DNA from: Temnopleurus reevesii
Lineage: Eukaryota; Echinodermata; Echinoidea; Temnopleuroida; Temnopleuridae
Direction of reading: 5' to 3'
Assembly (NCBI GenBank): GCA_036244855.1
Contig: BQKZ01000495.1
Coordinates: 94,425-158,424, forward strand
DNA length: 64,000 nt
Every line of letters begins with the position of its first letter. Within the stretch, counting starts at the first letter, position 1. The position numbers were made by a program, and so were the translations under genes. The notes beneath the pieces are model-generated. The model searched no databases. It was not told the DNA's origin and was given only the letters and a program-made list of their open reading frames with translations. Positions 41,100 through 53,600 of the stretch are shown here, in pieces.

Positions 41100-41612
41100 A
41101 CACACATCTTGAAAAAAGACTATGAAATCATCAATAAGAAGAACAAATAAGATGTACATGTAAGTGAAAAGAAAGAGAAAAAGATAGGGGTGGGTTTCAC
41201 TTACAGCTGGAAAGACCAGCTTAGTCTCGATCATGAGAGGGTGGGAGGGAAGGAGAGAGAGAGAGAGAGAGAGACAGAAGAGACAGAAGGACGGAGGCAG
41301 AGATAGTGAAAAATCTAAAGGGGTGGATTTCACTTACAGCTGGGAAAACTGGTAGTGGGTTGAGATAGGTGCCAAATCCAATGCCTCCGTGTGACATAGA
41401 ACTACGATTGGATCTCTTAGCAGTCTCTTGGGCCTCTTGTAGCATGGTGTAAACCTCCTCATATTTCTCTTTTGTCTCGATCAACTGCAAAACAGTAGAC
41501 AAATAGCATACTTGTGACAAAATGAAAATAAAACAGTCAAGTCTGTTTCAAGATAATTCAATATTGTAATCAACTGCAAGAGTGGAGTGAACAAAGGATA
41601 AATGTTCTAGTA

Positions 41613-41658
<46 letters not shown>

Positions 41659-44600
41659 TCTTTGGGGGGGGGGGGGGGGGGGGGGGGGGGCTTAAACTGA
41701 CATCTAAAACATAAGTTACCTTTTCACCTCTCCATAGGATATTTCCAATAGAAGTTGCCAATAGGTCAAGTTTTCTTGCACTATTACAAACATTACAAAC
41801 TAGACTGTGGCACAATTTGTGAAAGATGTAGAATTCATAATAGCTTGTAGAATTCATAATAGCTACATACTAAATAAGATCTTTCAATCTAAAAAAGTTG
41901 GGATATAAAACCAATTTCACACCTAATTTGCACTTTCTTTTCAAAAAATCAAAAGTGATCTTAACCCTAACTTACCTGGGCTATTTCGAGAGGTGATATT
42001 CCTGGGGGGGGGGGGCCATTATGGCCCCCCCTTCAGATCTCGGCCGCAGATCGCGCAATCGCCGTGAAAATTTGCACGTGGATAGAGTATCATCTAAACT
42101 ACATAAATGCATATTCAGATTTCTAAAAAATATTGTTATTGATTTGTTATTAATTAATTATGCTAATTTATGCATAAAATCATATTTTTGGCTCCAAATC
42201 ACTATTTAGAGCTTCTTGATATCTGATTTTTTNGTTGCCAATAGGTCAAGTTTTCTTGCACTATTACAAACATACTTTATAAACTAGACTGTGGCACAAT
42301 TGGTGAAAGATGTAGAATTCATAATAGCTACATGCTAAATAAGATCTTTCAATCTAAAAAGTTGAGATATAAAAACAATTTCACACCTAATTCCCATTAT
42401 CGTTTCAAAAAATCAAAAGCGATCTCAATTGGGCCCATTTTTGACAAGCATCTAAAATTCCACAATATTATCTGGAGACACATTTGCTATTTCATGACAT
42501 TACCAAGTCTAATAAAAAACGTATTCTAAATAACAAACTTTGGACCAAGAAATATATCATCAACAATTTATTGAAAGAACATTTCTTACATCTCGGACAA
42601 GATCCTGCTGAGCATCTTTAGCAGCCACAAGATGTCTGCTCATCTCATCATTTTCAACAGACAGCTGCAAGAAGACAGAAACAAGAAACTAAGTTGAAAC
42701 ATATATAAAATGCAAGATTCTCCAAGGATTGCTAAGGGGGTGTTGTTCAAAAGTTGCAATTGATTGAAAAATGCCAATCAAAATCATTGTTTTATGAGCA
42801 TCTTGTTAAATGTGCTTACCATGAACGAATGAATATGCGCGTTACAATTTGCAAAGTTGCAATTAATTTGCAGTTGATTTTGAACAACACCCCCATAGTG
42901 TAGTAAAAAACAAAAAATAGGAAGAAGTTTGCGATGTTACCATGAATTCAGAAAGACTTTTTTGCTTCACTGATGGGAAGATGGTCATGCCAAACAACAA
43001 ATCTCTTCCTACAATGGCAATGGACACTGATGAAAATTGCAGGACATAATATAAATATCTTTATCCTACATGTGTATGACCAATTCAGAACGGTTTGTCA
43101 AAATTATCAATAATTATTGATTCTGTGATACAGAGACGTCCAAGACACAATCTCTTTAAGCAAACCACTGACTCAACTCCAACATTTACTCTAAAACAAG
43201 ACCGCTCGTGTCAGTGAGTGGCAATGTCATTTAGAAATATTGAATATATACCAATTCAGGATATTCAATATATTTCTGGCTTCTAACAAAACCAATTAAA
43301 TCACTAACCTGTAAACCTTTTCCTAGCATATGTTACCGCACTTGATTACCCAACCAAACTATCAAAATCACTTACCTTTTTAACCCTTTGCAGAATATCA
43401 ATAAATACCTATTCAAATGAATACTTTAACACACAATTGTAGTCATTTACCTTTTTAACCTTTTGTTGAAGATCAACAATCTGCGCTAGAAGATGAGTGA
43501 TCTCTTCTTGCTGTTTCATGTTCTCTTCAAACTTCTTGCTCAGCTCATCTGTCAAGATCTCACAGGTACCACGGGACTCACCTGAATTAAGATAAGTTAG
43601 AACAGATAAATATAAATTGATCAATGTTACAAAAGATTCAATCACTTTCAAAGCAGGCACATTGTGAAAAGTAATCAACTACTCTAAAAGAGGATGCAGT
43701 AGAAAAGTGTGCCATTTAATATGCGAGTGTCTATTAGTAAATGATTTTTAGTTGATTGATGAAAAAAAGCTGTTTGACAGCAACTTTCTAATAATCAGCT
43801 CTATGGGATTTATTAATTCAAAAATTTTGACAAGGTGAAAAAAAGTAAGCCAACATCAGATATTATGAATTTCATAAATGGAATGAGGATTGTTATAAGC
43901 AATTGTAAACACAGGATCACTTTGAATGCTATTTAAATAATTCCACGACTGAATAAATATATTTCAAATGAGTAAAATGAATGTTTTTATATAGAAAATT
44001 AAAAAAAAAATTAAAATATCCCTACCAAAATATCCCATCAGTATATAACAGATCCCATCAAAAATCCAGTCAGTATCACAATATGGGGTGCGATATCTGG
44101 GTCAGGATATTTCTTTATATGTCGTGGAATAAAATTTTCTTAAGAGAAACAAGTTTTCCCTGACTGCAAGCTTATTTGAGGTAGTTATCAGTTGTGTTTT
44201 ACTAGGAGGGACTTACCAAGTTGTCTGAAGCAATCTCTGACAAGCTCCTCCTCCTTCTCTTCGATGCTGATGGTCGTAGTCCTGAGTTCAGCAGTCTCTA
44301 TCCTCAGATGCAGATTCTCTTCTTCAAGGTTCTTAATCTTCTTCTGCAGGTTATCAATGTTGATGTACTTGGACTGGATACTCGTTTTGCCCTTTTGATT
44401 GCTGAGGAAATTAAACGTAAACAAGTTAACAAATTTGTGTTTCTTTGTTTCAGAAATAAACAATAAACTTGATCCTGTTTTCAATTCATTCACCTTGTTT
44501 TTAAATCCTTTTTTTTTAATATACCTTCTACATATTTGAAAAAAGGCTAGCATATACATAACCTGAGGTCATAAAATGTGCATCTCCATATATAAACTAG

Positions 44601-47600
44601 TAATTTTTGATCAATTTTGAGAATTATTTCCATGTTCAACTTGTCCTTAATCATATAAATTTTACAATATGAAGTGAAAATCTCCAGCCTTTCATCTGGG
44701 TAGATTGTAAAGTTGAATTTCTCTTTTAAAGGCTTTTAAAATAAAATAAAGTCATAATAGTTGAAATGATTAAACAATTGCAAAACAAAATTCTAATTGA
44801 AGTTCTAATGTTGTTGAAAATGTTAAACTTTTGTAAACACAGTAGACAGATAATCGTCATGAGTTTGCCATTTTACTCATTATCTCTAGATACTTACCAT
44901 GATACTGCCTCATCTTCAGAATCACTCTGTGCAAGATCATTGGTGTAAATGGTGAGAAGCTCATCTTTCAACCTCAAATCATGCCGGAACTGAATACATT
45001 CTTATTTACTGTAACATGGTGAGAATTTATTCTCAATAAATTACCATGATACTGCCTCATCTTAAAAATCAAGTCATGCCGGAACTGAATATTTTGATGC
45101 ACTGTAGCACCGTGAGAATTTATTCTAAAATCTTACCATGATACTGCTTCATCTTCAGAATCACTCTGTGCAAGATCATTGGTGTAAATGTTGAGCAGCT
45201 CATCTTTCAACTTCAAGTCATGCCGGAACTGAATATTCTAATAAACAAAATACAAAATAAAAATTACAATAAAACTTTGATAATTTTCTTTCAAAATTAC
45301 TTTAAAATTGTTTCGACCTACAACAAGAGAAATTTTCTTTATTGCCCAATTTCAAGCATTTTGAACATGCTAATCATACTGCTCTCAAATCTAATTTGCA
45401 GTGGCTTCAGTTCTGACAATTCCTGTATGTCAAAATGAGTATAAATCAAAATTTTCAAAAGATTTTAGTTATGCATAGGGGAGAAAAATTGCCCGATATA
45501 TTACAATACACTCAAACATACACATACAACTCGAAAACAGAAGGAGTTTATACGACTTTCTTTTTATACCACTGAACCTAAACTGATCATAATTTGCATG
45601 TTAGAATGAGGGATCATTCCATTTTGTATACATGTAGTAAAGGATTTCCCAAATGGATAGGAAATACAATCATCTTTTTAATAGGCTGTTGAAAAAAAAA
45701 ACCAGTCTATTATTAGGCATCAGAGAAGAAGAACATCTTCTCACCCATCTCTAGGATTGTTCTGTCTTTCTTTTATTTCACAATAAGAATCACACAAATA
45801 CCAGATAAAGATTTGGTGCCTTTTCGAAAATGATTATTTATTCCTACTTTATCAGGTAAGGTTCAATACCGCCATCACACATCAGACATTGGGCACTCAC
45901 ATGCAATATTTAAGAGGTTCAAGTTATCGCTCAAGTGATCGAACGATCACAAACACATTCTATTAACATTGACAATCTTAAAACTGATCACATGACCTTT
46001 CACATAGAAAACGAATAACCATTTTCTTAATCTTTATCACAGTATCTGGCACAGTAATAAAAATGTTTGTAAGTTCAAGACACAAAGTAACATAGTCTGG
46101 GCCAATCACAAACCCTTAAAATTTTGCTAGTGATACAATTGTTAACACCCCCCCCCTTATATGCTGTACCCACTTTGAGAAATTTATCCTGAAATTAGTA
46201 TATCATATGACTTCACAAACTTTCTCCCAAATAACAGCACATTTCCTTTTGAATCTGTTTAGATCATAGTAGATATACCATCTCCAGCAAAATGAAAAGT
46301 GCTGTCACAGAGAATCAATGAAAAGTCTGACAAATGTCTGGATAGGCATTTTTGTTTTATATAAAAAGATGTTTTTATAGCAAATAAATGTGAAAAAGAG
46401 CCATTTCTGAGTGAAGCTAGATTCTGCTGACAAAAAGAAATTTCACACATTATTAACCAATCACCGTGATCATTTTGGGGGGTCAATTATATGAATTTAC
46501 CAAACATTTTTAAACTGAAATAGTAGTTTTGGAAAGGAAGGAGACGTAATTACTTGATCATGGATGATTGTGAACTTCTCCTCCGTTAGTTCGATGCGAC
46601 CCTCAAGCTGTTTGTTCTGTTGTAGGAGAGATTGGCCAATCTTTGCTGCCAGCTCCAAATCCTTCTCCTTCTGTACTCATCACAAAAAAAAAAGAATAAT
46701 AATAAAACATTGTTATATTACCTCAAATAACATGATTTAAGGTATGTATTGAAATACTGTATCTCATACTCCACTCAGGGAGTATTACAAGAGATTTATG
46801 AATTGGTACATGTATCAGCAACAGTACAACTGTATTAGCATAACACAGCATTTTTTAAACCGTCTTTGAGAACATTTTATTCTATTTCCAAGTACAATAT
46901 ATATCAATTCTTAAATGTTATTAGTGGGAAGAAACCATACATGTAGGTCATCCCAAACACATAATTAGTATTGTAGATTCATTACAACTTATGTAACAAT
47001 AATTACAAGCATGGATATTGAAAATGGGTATTAAATCATCATAATTTAAGTTACCACAAAAAGGTGATAGTTGCTCTTTCTTGGGGGGGGGGGGAGTTTG
47101 GCGAGATGGTCTGAAAGGGGAACTTCATCCACACATTGATGCACTCTCAGTGGGTGGAGACAAATAAAATGATCAAACAGTAAAAATTTGGGCAAAAATC
47201 TGACAATCCAATCAAAAGTTATGAATTTTTAAAGTTTTGATTTCCACCCCTGATGGGCTCCTTAAATTGGCAACATACACAAACAAATGGCTACCAACAT
47301 GGAGAACTCTCCATTCAATTTCTACACAAAATTTCACATTTTGTTTCTTTTACAGAAAAGTAGACAAGGAATCAACAAGATTCATCCCTAAATGAATGCA
47401 GAATCATTATGTCCATATCACATTTGAAGAGATAAGTAAAACTTAGTCTACTTTTCTAGAAAAAGAAGAAAATGTGAAATTTTGTGTGCAAAGTGAATGG
47501 AGAGTTCTCCATGTTGGCAGCAATTTTGTGCCTGTACGCAGACAATTTGAGAAGCCCATGAGGGGTATAAATTTTTTTTTGAAAACTCATAACTTTTGAA

Positions 47601-50600
47601 TGGATTATCGGATTTTGTTCAAATTTTCACAGATTGACCATTGTATTTTCCTTCATCAGCTGAGAGTATATCAATGTCTGGGTGAAGTTCCCCTTTAAGG
47701 GATTTGTTATATGTTCTTAGTATGAGAGAATGATGTGGGTATAACTGACCTCTTCCAGTAGTTTAGTAACTGCTTCAATATCATTGTAGGTCTTGGTCAT
47801 CTGCACCACACGGTCACCACATAGTGCTGGAGAAAGAGAAAATAACAAAGAAATAAAACAATAGATCATTAGCCAAACAATCAATGAAAAAATAAAGATT
47901 CAAGTAAACTGCATCAATCAATATATAGGAACTTTCAAATGGGAAAATTGAGCCCAGCCACCTGTCACAATTCTTTGCTCACCTATTGACACTAAAAATG
48001 CAGGACAATAGGATCACATTGGGATAACAGGACCAGGAACTTGTAACATGAAAAAGATACGTTTAATCAAAAAATAATTTGTGGTACTGGTTTTGCCATA
48101 GATTTTAATTAATATTTATCGTAAGTTTAAATGCATCTTTTATGTTACAGGCCCCATGTGTATTGTTATTAAGAGCTTTTGTAATGGTAACAAGTAGCAA
48201 ATATTCTGACTTGCATTGTGAGTTCTCATATTCAACAAATATTATAACTAAAAGCCCATTTTTTCTCTTTTGTAATGGTTTCTCATGACAAAAACTATTA
48301 CCAGAACGAGTTTGTGAAAAACATATGTTTTTATTCTGAAATGTTGATTGAACCTGTCATCAATGTCATAATTTTTGTGGTTATGTTCTCTTTTGCTGCC
48401 AGATAAATGCCAATACAGTGTTACCTTTCCCATTTTGAACAATATTCACCTGTTCCCTTCATGATGTCTGTGTCATGGCTTCCTGTTTTCCGCTACATTT
48501 CTGCTTTATTATAGGCATTATGAAACAAACGTCCTCAAAAAGTAAAAAAAATACCCAAAGCTGGTAAGCTGAAGACCCAAGATTGTTTCCCAAGACTGGG
48601 GCTGGGGCCTTCGGGCCCAAAAAATCTAAGTAATCTAATGAGTGCGACATATGCTGAAGGCCTTTTTTTATGCTTGTCCATTCATCAGAGTGGTGCAAAA
48701 TTGGGCCATATAATTTATTTTCCTCCTTTTTTGCTTGTCCATTCATCAGACTGACAGAGTGATGCAAAATTGAGCCGATAATTCGTTTTCCTCCTTTTTT
48801 TGCTTGTCAGCTTGTTGGAGGGCTGCAATTTGGACTGACAAGGGGACCAAAATTCCTGAAGACTTTATTTCTTTTGCTTGTCAAGCGTCGTAGTGAGAGG
48901 GGGCGCCAAAACCACTCGAGTTCCCTCAAATATTAAAAAACCATCAAATATCCTCTTATCATATCTGATATCCGTTTTCCATGTCATTGTCACGTAAATT
49001 CATTGGAAAGAATATCACAATAGAGGTCTACACTTCCTTTTTCCTGGTACAGGACATGAACTTTTAAAATATGGCAAAACAATAGACATTCATTGGACAT
49101 CCATTTTAATATCATGGATATCCAGATAGATATATCCATGGTTATACCAAGGTTAGAAAGTAATCTATTGAAATATAATTGCCTGTATGAAAATATGGTT
49201 CATTATTAAAGAGTAAACTATACTACAAGTCAACATTGGGTGTTATTTTTTTAAACAGAATGATGAGAAAATGGTTCTAAATGATTACACAAATATGTGT
49301 AAAATGAGTAAAAATGAATTTAATGAACCTCTCATTAATTCAAAATTTATTAACTTATTCCTTATTTTTCTACTCATGCAATTAATGCACCTAAGAACAA
49401 AGGCAAAATATTAGTGTGTTGAATATTAGTCATTTCAAATTCAAGCTCTGCTTACCAAAAACCATTTCTTCCATTTCTAGTTCTTATAACATGAAATCAA
49501 TAAATCAATTTTAATTGAAACAAACAGCAGGGTTTTATTACAATCTATTGTTTTTCATTTTGATAATTTCCTATCCTCGAACAGTAGAAAATATTGTAAT
49601 TGGACACGAGGGAGGTACAAATTAGTTATCCAATATCCCTGCAAGAAAACACTTATTAGTCATTTGCTAGACAGAGAGTTCATTTGCAGGGGTCAACATA
49701 TCATAAATACCACGCCCGTTGGAAAGTGAAGATTAAATAATTAGCCCTTGCTGTGCAAAAACAGTAACAAGGCATTTACCCAAATTTGACCCCGCTAGAA
49801 AAAATCCTCCTAAGTGATATATGGCCTTATTTCAGCAAAAAAAGAGGTTTAAAAATAATCAAATTCAGCTAAAAATTGATTTCAAATCATAAGGCCATTC
49901 TTTTTTTCAAAGAAGTAATGGCTATCATTCCCATTGTTTGCATTTTCTTGATGCTAATATTTTTGATGAAATAGTTGACAAAGGTTATAATTTTTCAAAC
50001 AAGATAATGATCATAAACATGTTTTACACATCACTACAAATTTCATTGACTATGCAAGACAAATCCGCAAAATTCTAAATATAGCTTTCATCCTGTACTA
50101 AAACAAACACATGTTATGTAATTTCAGAATGCTGAGCATTACAGAGGGATATGCAATGTAATATGATTGTTAGACAAATGAATAAATTTCTTTGCACAAA
50201 TCACCTAGTTGAAATTAATAGAGAAGGTATCACGTAATGTGACATTTAAGCTGAAAAAATCCGAAATTTATTCACTTATCAAGGATGTTTCCCTGAAATA
50301 AAATCAATTCCAAAGCATCCTACTTTGAGAAGAAAATAATATTGTATTCTTAGCTCACTTGCACTTTTCAACACTGTATATCAAAGACTTAAAAGTATCT
50401 TTGACTTTATACAAATGTCCCATTTTCACTTAAAAATCCTACTAAATTGGATCCAATCCTACTGGTTGGCAACTCTGCAATGGGAATTTACTGAGTACTT
50501 ACAAACAAGGTCTCCAATGTCAAGACAATCATAAAGATACGAGTTGATGAAATCCCACTCATCTTTCACACTGACTTTAACAGGGTACTCCATGATTACG

Positions 50601-53600
50601 TGATTGCCAGTCTCAAATTGGACCAAAATTCATAAAATATTTCTCCTCTTCATGCATTGTCAGTGAAACAGTGCACTTCCAATGACTTGATTTCACAGAT
50701 AAAGTTGGTTGCAAGTCCGATCTTTGAATGGCCAAGGACTACTCTACAGAAGCAAGTGAGTTATCTTCAAAAACATTCTTTGAATGGTCACTTTGATGAA
50801 GACAAAACCTTGTAGAATGTTTTAACCACCAATCAAAGAATCAAGTACTCTATTAAATGACTCTACAAAGTACTATAATCAATTTTATTAGAACATGCTC
50901 GATTGTAGTTTTCCAGGTCAACTCGGTTTTTCACGTTGCGCCCTGTAACCAGGGGTATGATGAATCAGGCCCTTTCAAGGCCCAAATCACGCCACCTGTC
51001 TCCAAACTACAAATCTACATATCTCACAGAGAACTGAAGATGTAGAGGCTTAGCACTTGTCAACCCTGATCAGGTCACGTCCTGCGATGAGAAAGAGGAT
51101 TCATGAATTGACAGGTTGTGTCTCTGGCTGACGATGAGCAGTTTGGCAAAAGTGTTTGAGAAAATGAATTGAGATGTTGGTATAACAGATGCTGCAATCA
51201 AGAACCTGCGGTTGATACACTTGCGTTGTGGTTGAACAAGTGTTTTCTCAATGCAAAACCTGCTAGCAGAATGATTGGTAACACATGAAGACAACAGTTG
51301 ACAGGTTACACTGTACAAGTTCAGAGCACAGAATCACCTCATTTAATACATTTTGATGGCAGAATCAGCATAATACAGTCTCATCTATAAGTAAAGTGGT
51401 AAAAATCTTACAGTTTAAATGATGTATACAGCAACGATATACAAACAAGAAAATCTCTGAAGACGTGAATTTGTATATTTTGCAAATCATCACAAGTACT
51501 TCCTGCTATTTCTGTCGCGGTGCGCGGGAATATTGGCATGAAATACACTAGCGATACTCCATGATTACAACATCACATCAAAACAGAAAAAACAAACTTG
51601 ACACTCGGCAAATTTGTGAGCAAATTCTGTAGTTTGCGAGTTTCCTGTTCCATGAAAAATACTTGTAGTCCTATTAGAGCAAAAACAAAATGTAAACCTT
51701 GGCCTACAAGGTATAGAGTTGCTAGAGGAGTGCTGCTTCCTTCACAATTTCACACAAAACAATGAGTGCTGGCTAAGAGTCAACAGTTATATCAATTATG
51801 TTTCGTTCTTGGTATATCCTTTCCAAAGCGAAAATTATGAAAGAATCTTCCACGAATGGAGCACACAAAGTGCTCCACTAATCCTGGACGAATAACTGAT
51901 AGGGAACAGTCCTATGACACGTCCATTTCTGTTTCAAAGCCATTGCGAAAATGCAACACAGTGGGTTTTTTGCAGACCAGGAGATAGGGTTCTACCGGAG
52001 GATATCAGAGCGGAAATGCACAGAGCTCGCTGGTTTCCTCTCGAATGTGAAGTGGTCGGTGTTGTGATGAGTCTTAATGTGATACTCGGGTGAGGTTTGA
52101 TTGTCCTTTGATTAACAGCATTATGATGCAGCATTATGATCAAAGTACAACAATGAACATGAACATCATAATTATGCCATATAAACATGAAATGTGTAGT
52201 CTAATTACAGGTTTGGTGTTTAATTTACCCTAGACTATGCTAGGAAAAAGGAAAAAGTGTACTAGCTAACATATACTTCTGTACTGCCAAATCCACATTA
52301 ACATAGTTCCATTTATAACTATATTGCATTTTCAACATGCACATAATTATAAGAAAAAAGTTTGATAATGATTACTCCTTCTCAACAAGAAAACAAAACA
52401 AAACAAAAAACATGAAATGTCTCTAACAAATGATGTATTGCCAGTAAGTACACACACTGTAAAGACATTCAAAGATAGTCTATATAATTATTATAAATCT
52501 CTCTCTGTAGCTGGCTTTGATATAACACTATTAGGGTGCAGTTTGATCACAAAAGCAACACCCTTCACGATGATAATGATACAAACTGCACCTCAATTTC
52601 TTGATATTCAAAGACAGAGATTTCATTGTCCATTACTTATTTTCTTGGCTTTCAATAACCAACATGTGGCAACACAAATTATTTTCACAGGAGAAAATTA
52701 CAAATTCTACGGGTATTATCTGATCTGATTCACTGCATGCGTGCCAATTTCACACCTATATTAATATATGATTGCTAATGAAGGGAAAAAATAAAATAAC
52801 AGAAAATGAATGACTCATATTAAAAAATATTCGCAAGAATAATATTTTCCTTTCTTCATGAAGTGATGGGAGCCAAAGGCACTGTTGCATGAAACTCTTA
52901 AATCATTAATGTCAATAAGATAGCCTTCAAATTGTTGCTATGTCAGAATTTTTAGTTTTCATGCGACACTACCATTTTGCTACCGTCACATCTTAAAAAC
53001 GGGAATGATGCAAGCTACATTTGATGCAACAAACCTATTGAAGCCCTGCGCCTGGTGATAACCGAACGCTGCTGAAAATGAACTTCTCCCTGTTGTCTGC
53101 CCATCGTGATTATCCTCGCCCCAAAATCTTCTGGTACCTGGTAAATTGATGCGAAACTTAACGACTCAAACATCCAACCTCCTTAACGTACTTGCAAATC
53201 GGTTAAGGACCCTTAGCGTCAGCTGATCAGTTCCGGTTATATTTTAAGGAGTTTCTGATACACAGCAACGGAGATATCTCTTTCTGACAGTTATGGTAAT
53301 GAGGATCGGGTCACTGATCGTTTGACGATTCAACAATGACCAAAATATGATTATAATGGCCAAGTGATTATTTGCCAAACTTTCGTTCAGGCCCCAGTAA
53401 CTAGTAAAGTTGAGGATCAAGATGGAGAGTTCTTGTTCTTCTTAATTCAAAGATCAAAACTGTCTAATGAAATGTTCACTTCAGGGGTTGGAAGTTGATT
53501 ATAAATTCTGCATCTCCAAATCTCCAAATGTGAAAATCATAGGTATACTCATCAAAGTTCAAAAGACTTGAGACAAGCCTAGTTCATTGACCCAGGATGG

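Larger units (their letters stand above)
37363..41337. other. TRAK intron 8
   Basis: The longest intron of the 3' half. It contains inverted-repeat elements at 37838 and 39274, a CpG-rich island at 39765-40095, a poly(A) run at 41051 and a GA microsatellite at about 41255. No exon seen apart from the exon 8 fragment at 41194. Confidence 0.5.
41754..42427. repeat. Duplicated intron segment either side of an n
   Basis: 41754-41962 and 42234-42427 start with the same GTTGCCAATAGGTCAAG and match at roughly 90% with small indels. The second copy begins exactly after the 'n' at 42233. This looks like two haplotypes placed in series. Confidence 0.75.
42895..46553. other. TRAK introns 3-6
   Basis: Apart from exons at 43451, 44217 and the exon 4 copies I recognise no repeat or RNA gene here. 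Confidence 0.45.
46671..50502. other. TRAK introns around exon 2
   Basis: Contains the large inverted-repeat element at 47114 and the degenerate tandem repeat at 48590. 48920-50490 is AT-rich and holds nothing I recognise. Confidence 0.45.

Noticed and set aside
41037..41857. Small minus-strand ORFs with poly-Phe runs
   Set aside because: They come from poly(A)/poly(T) homopolymers. Only the exon 8 part within this range is coding.
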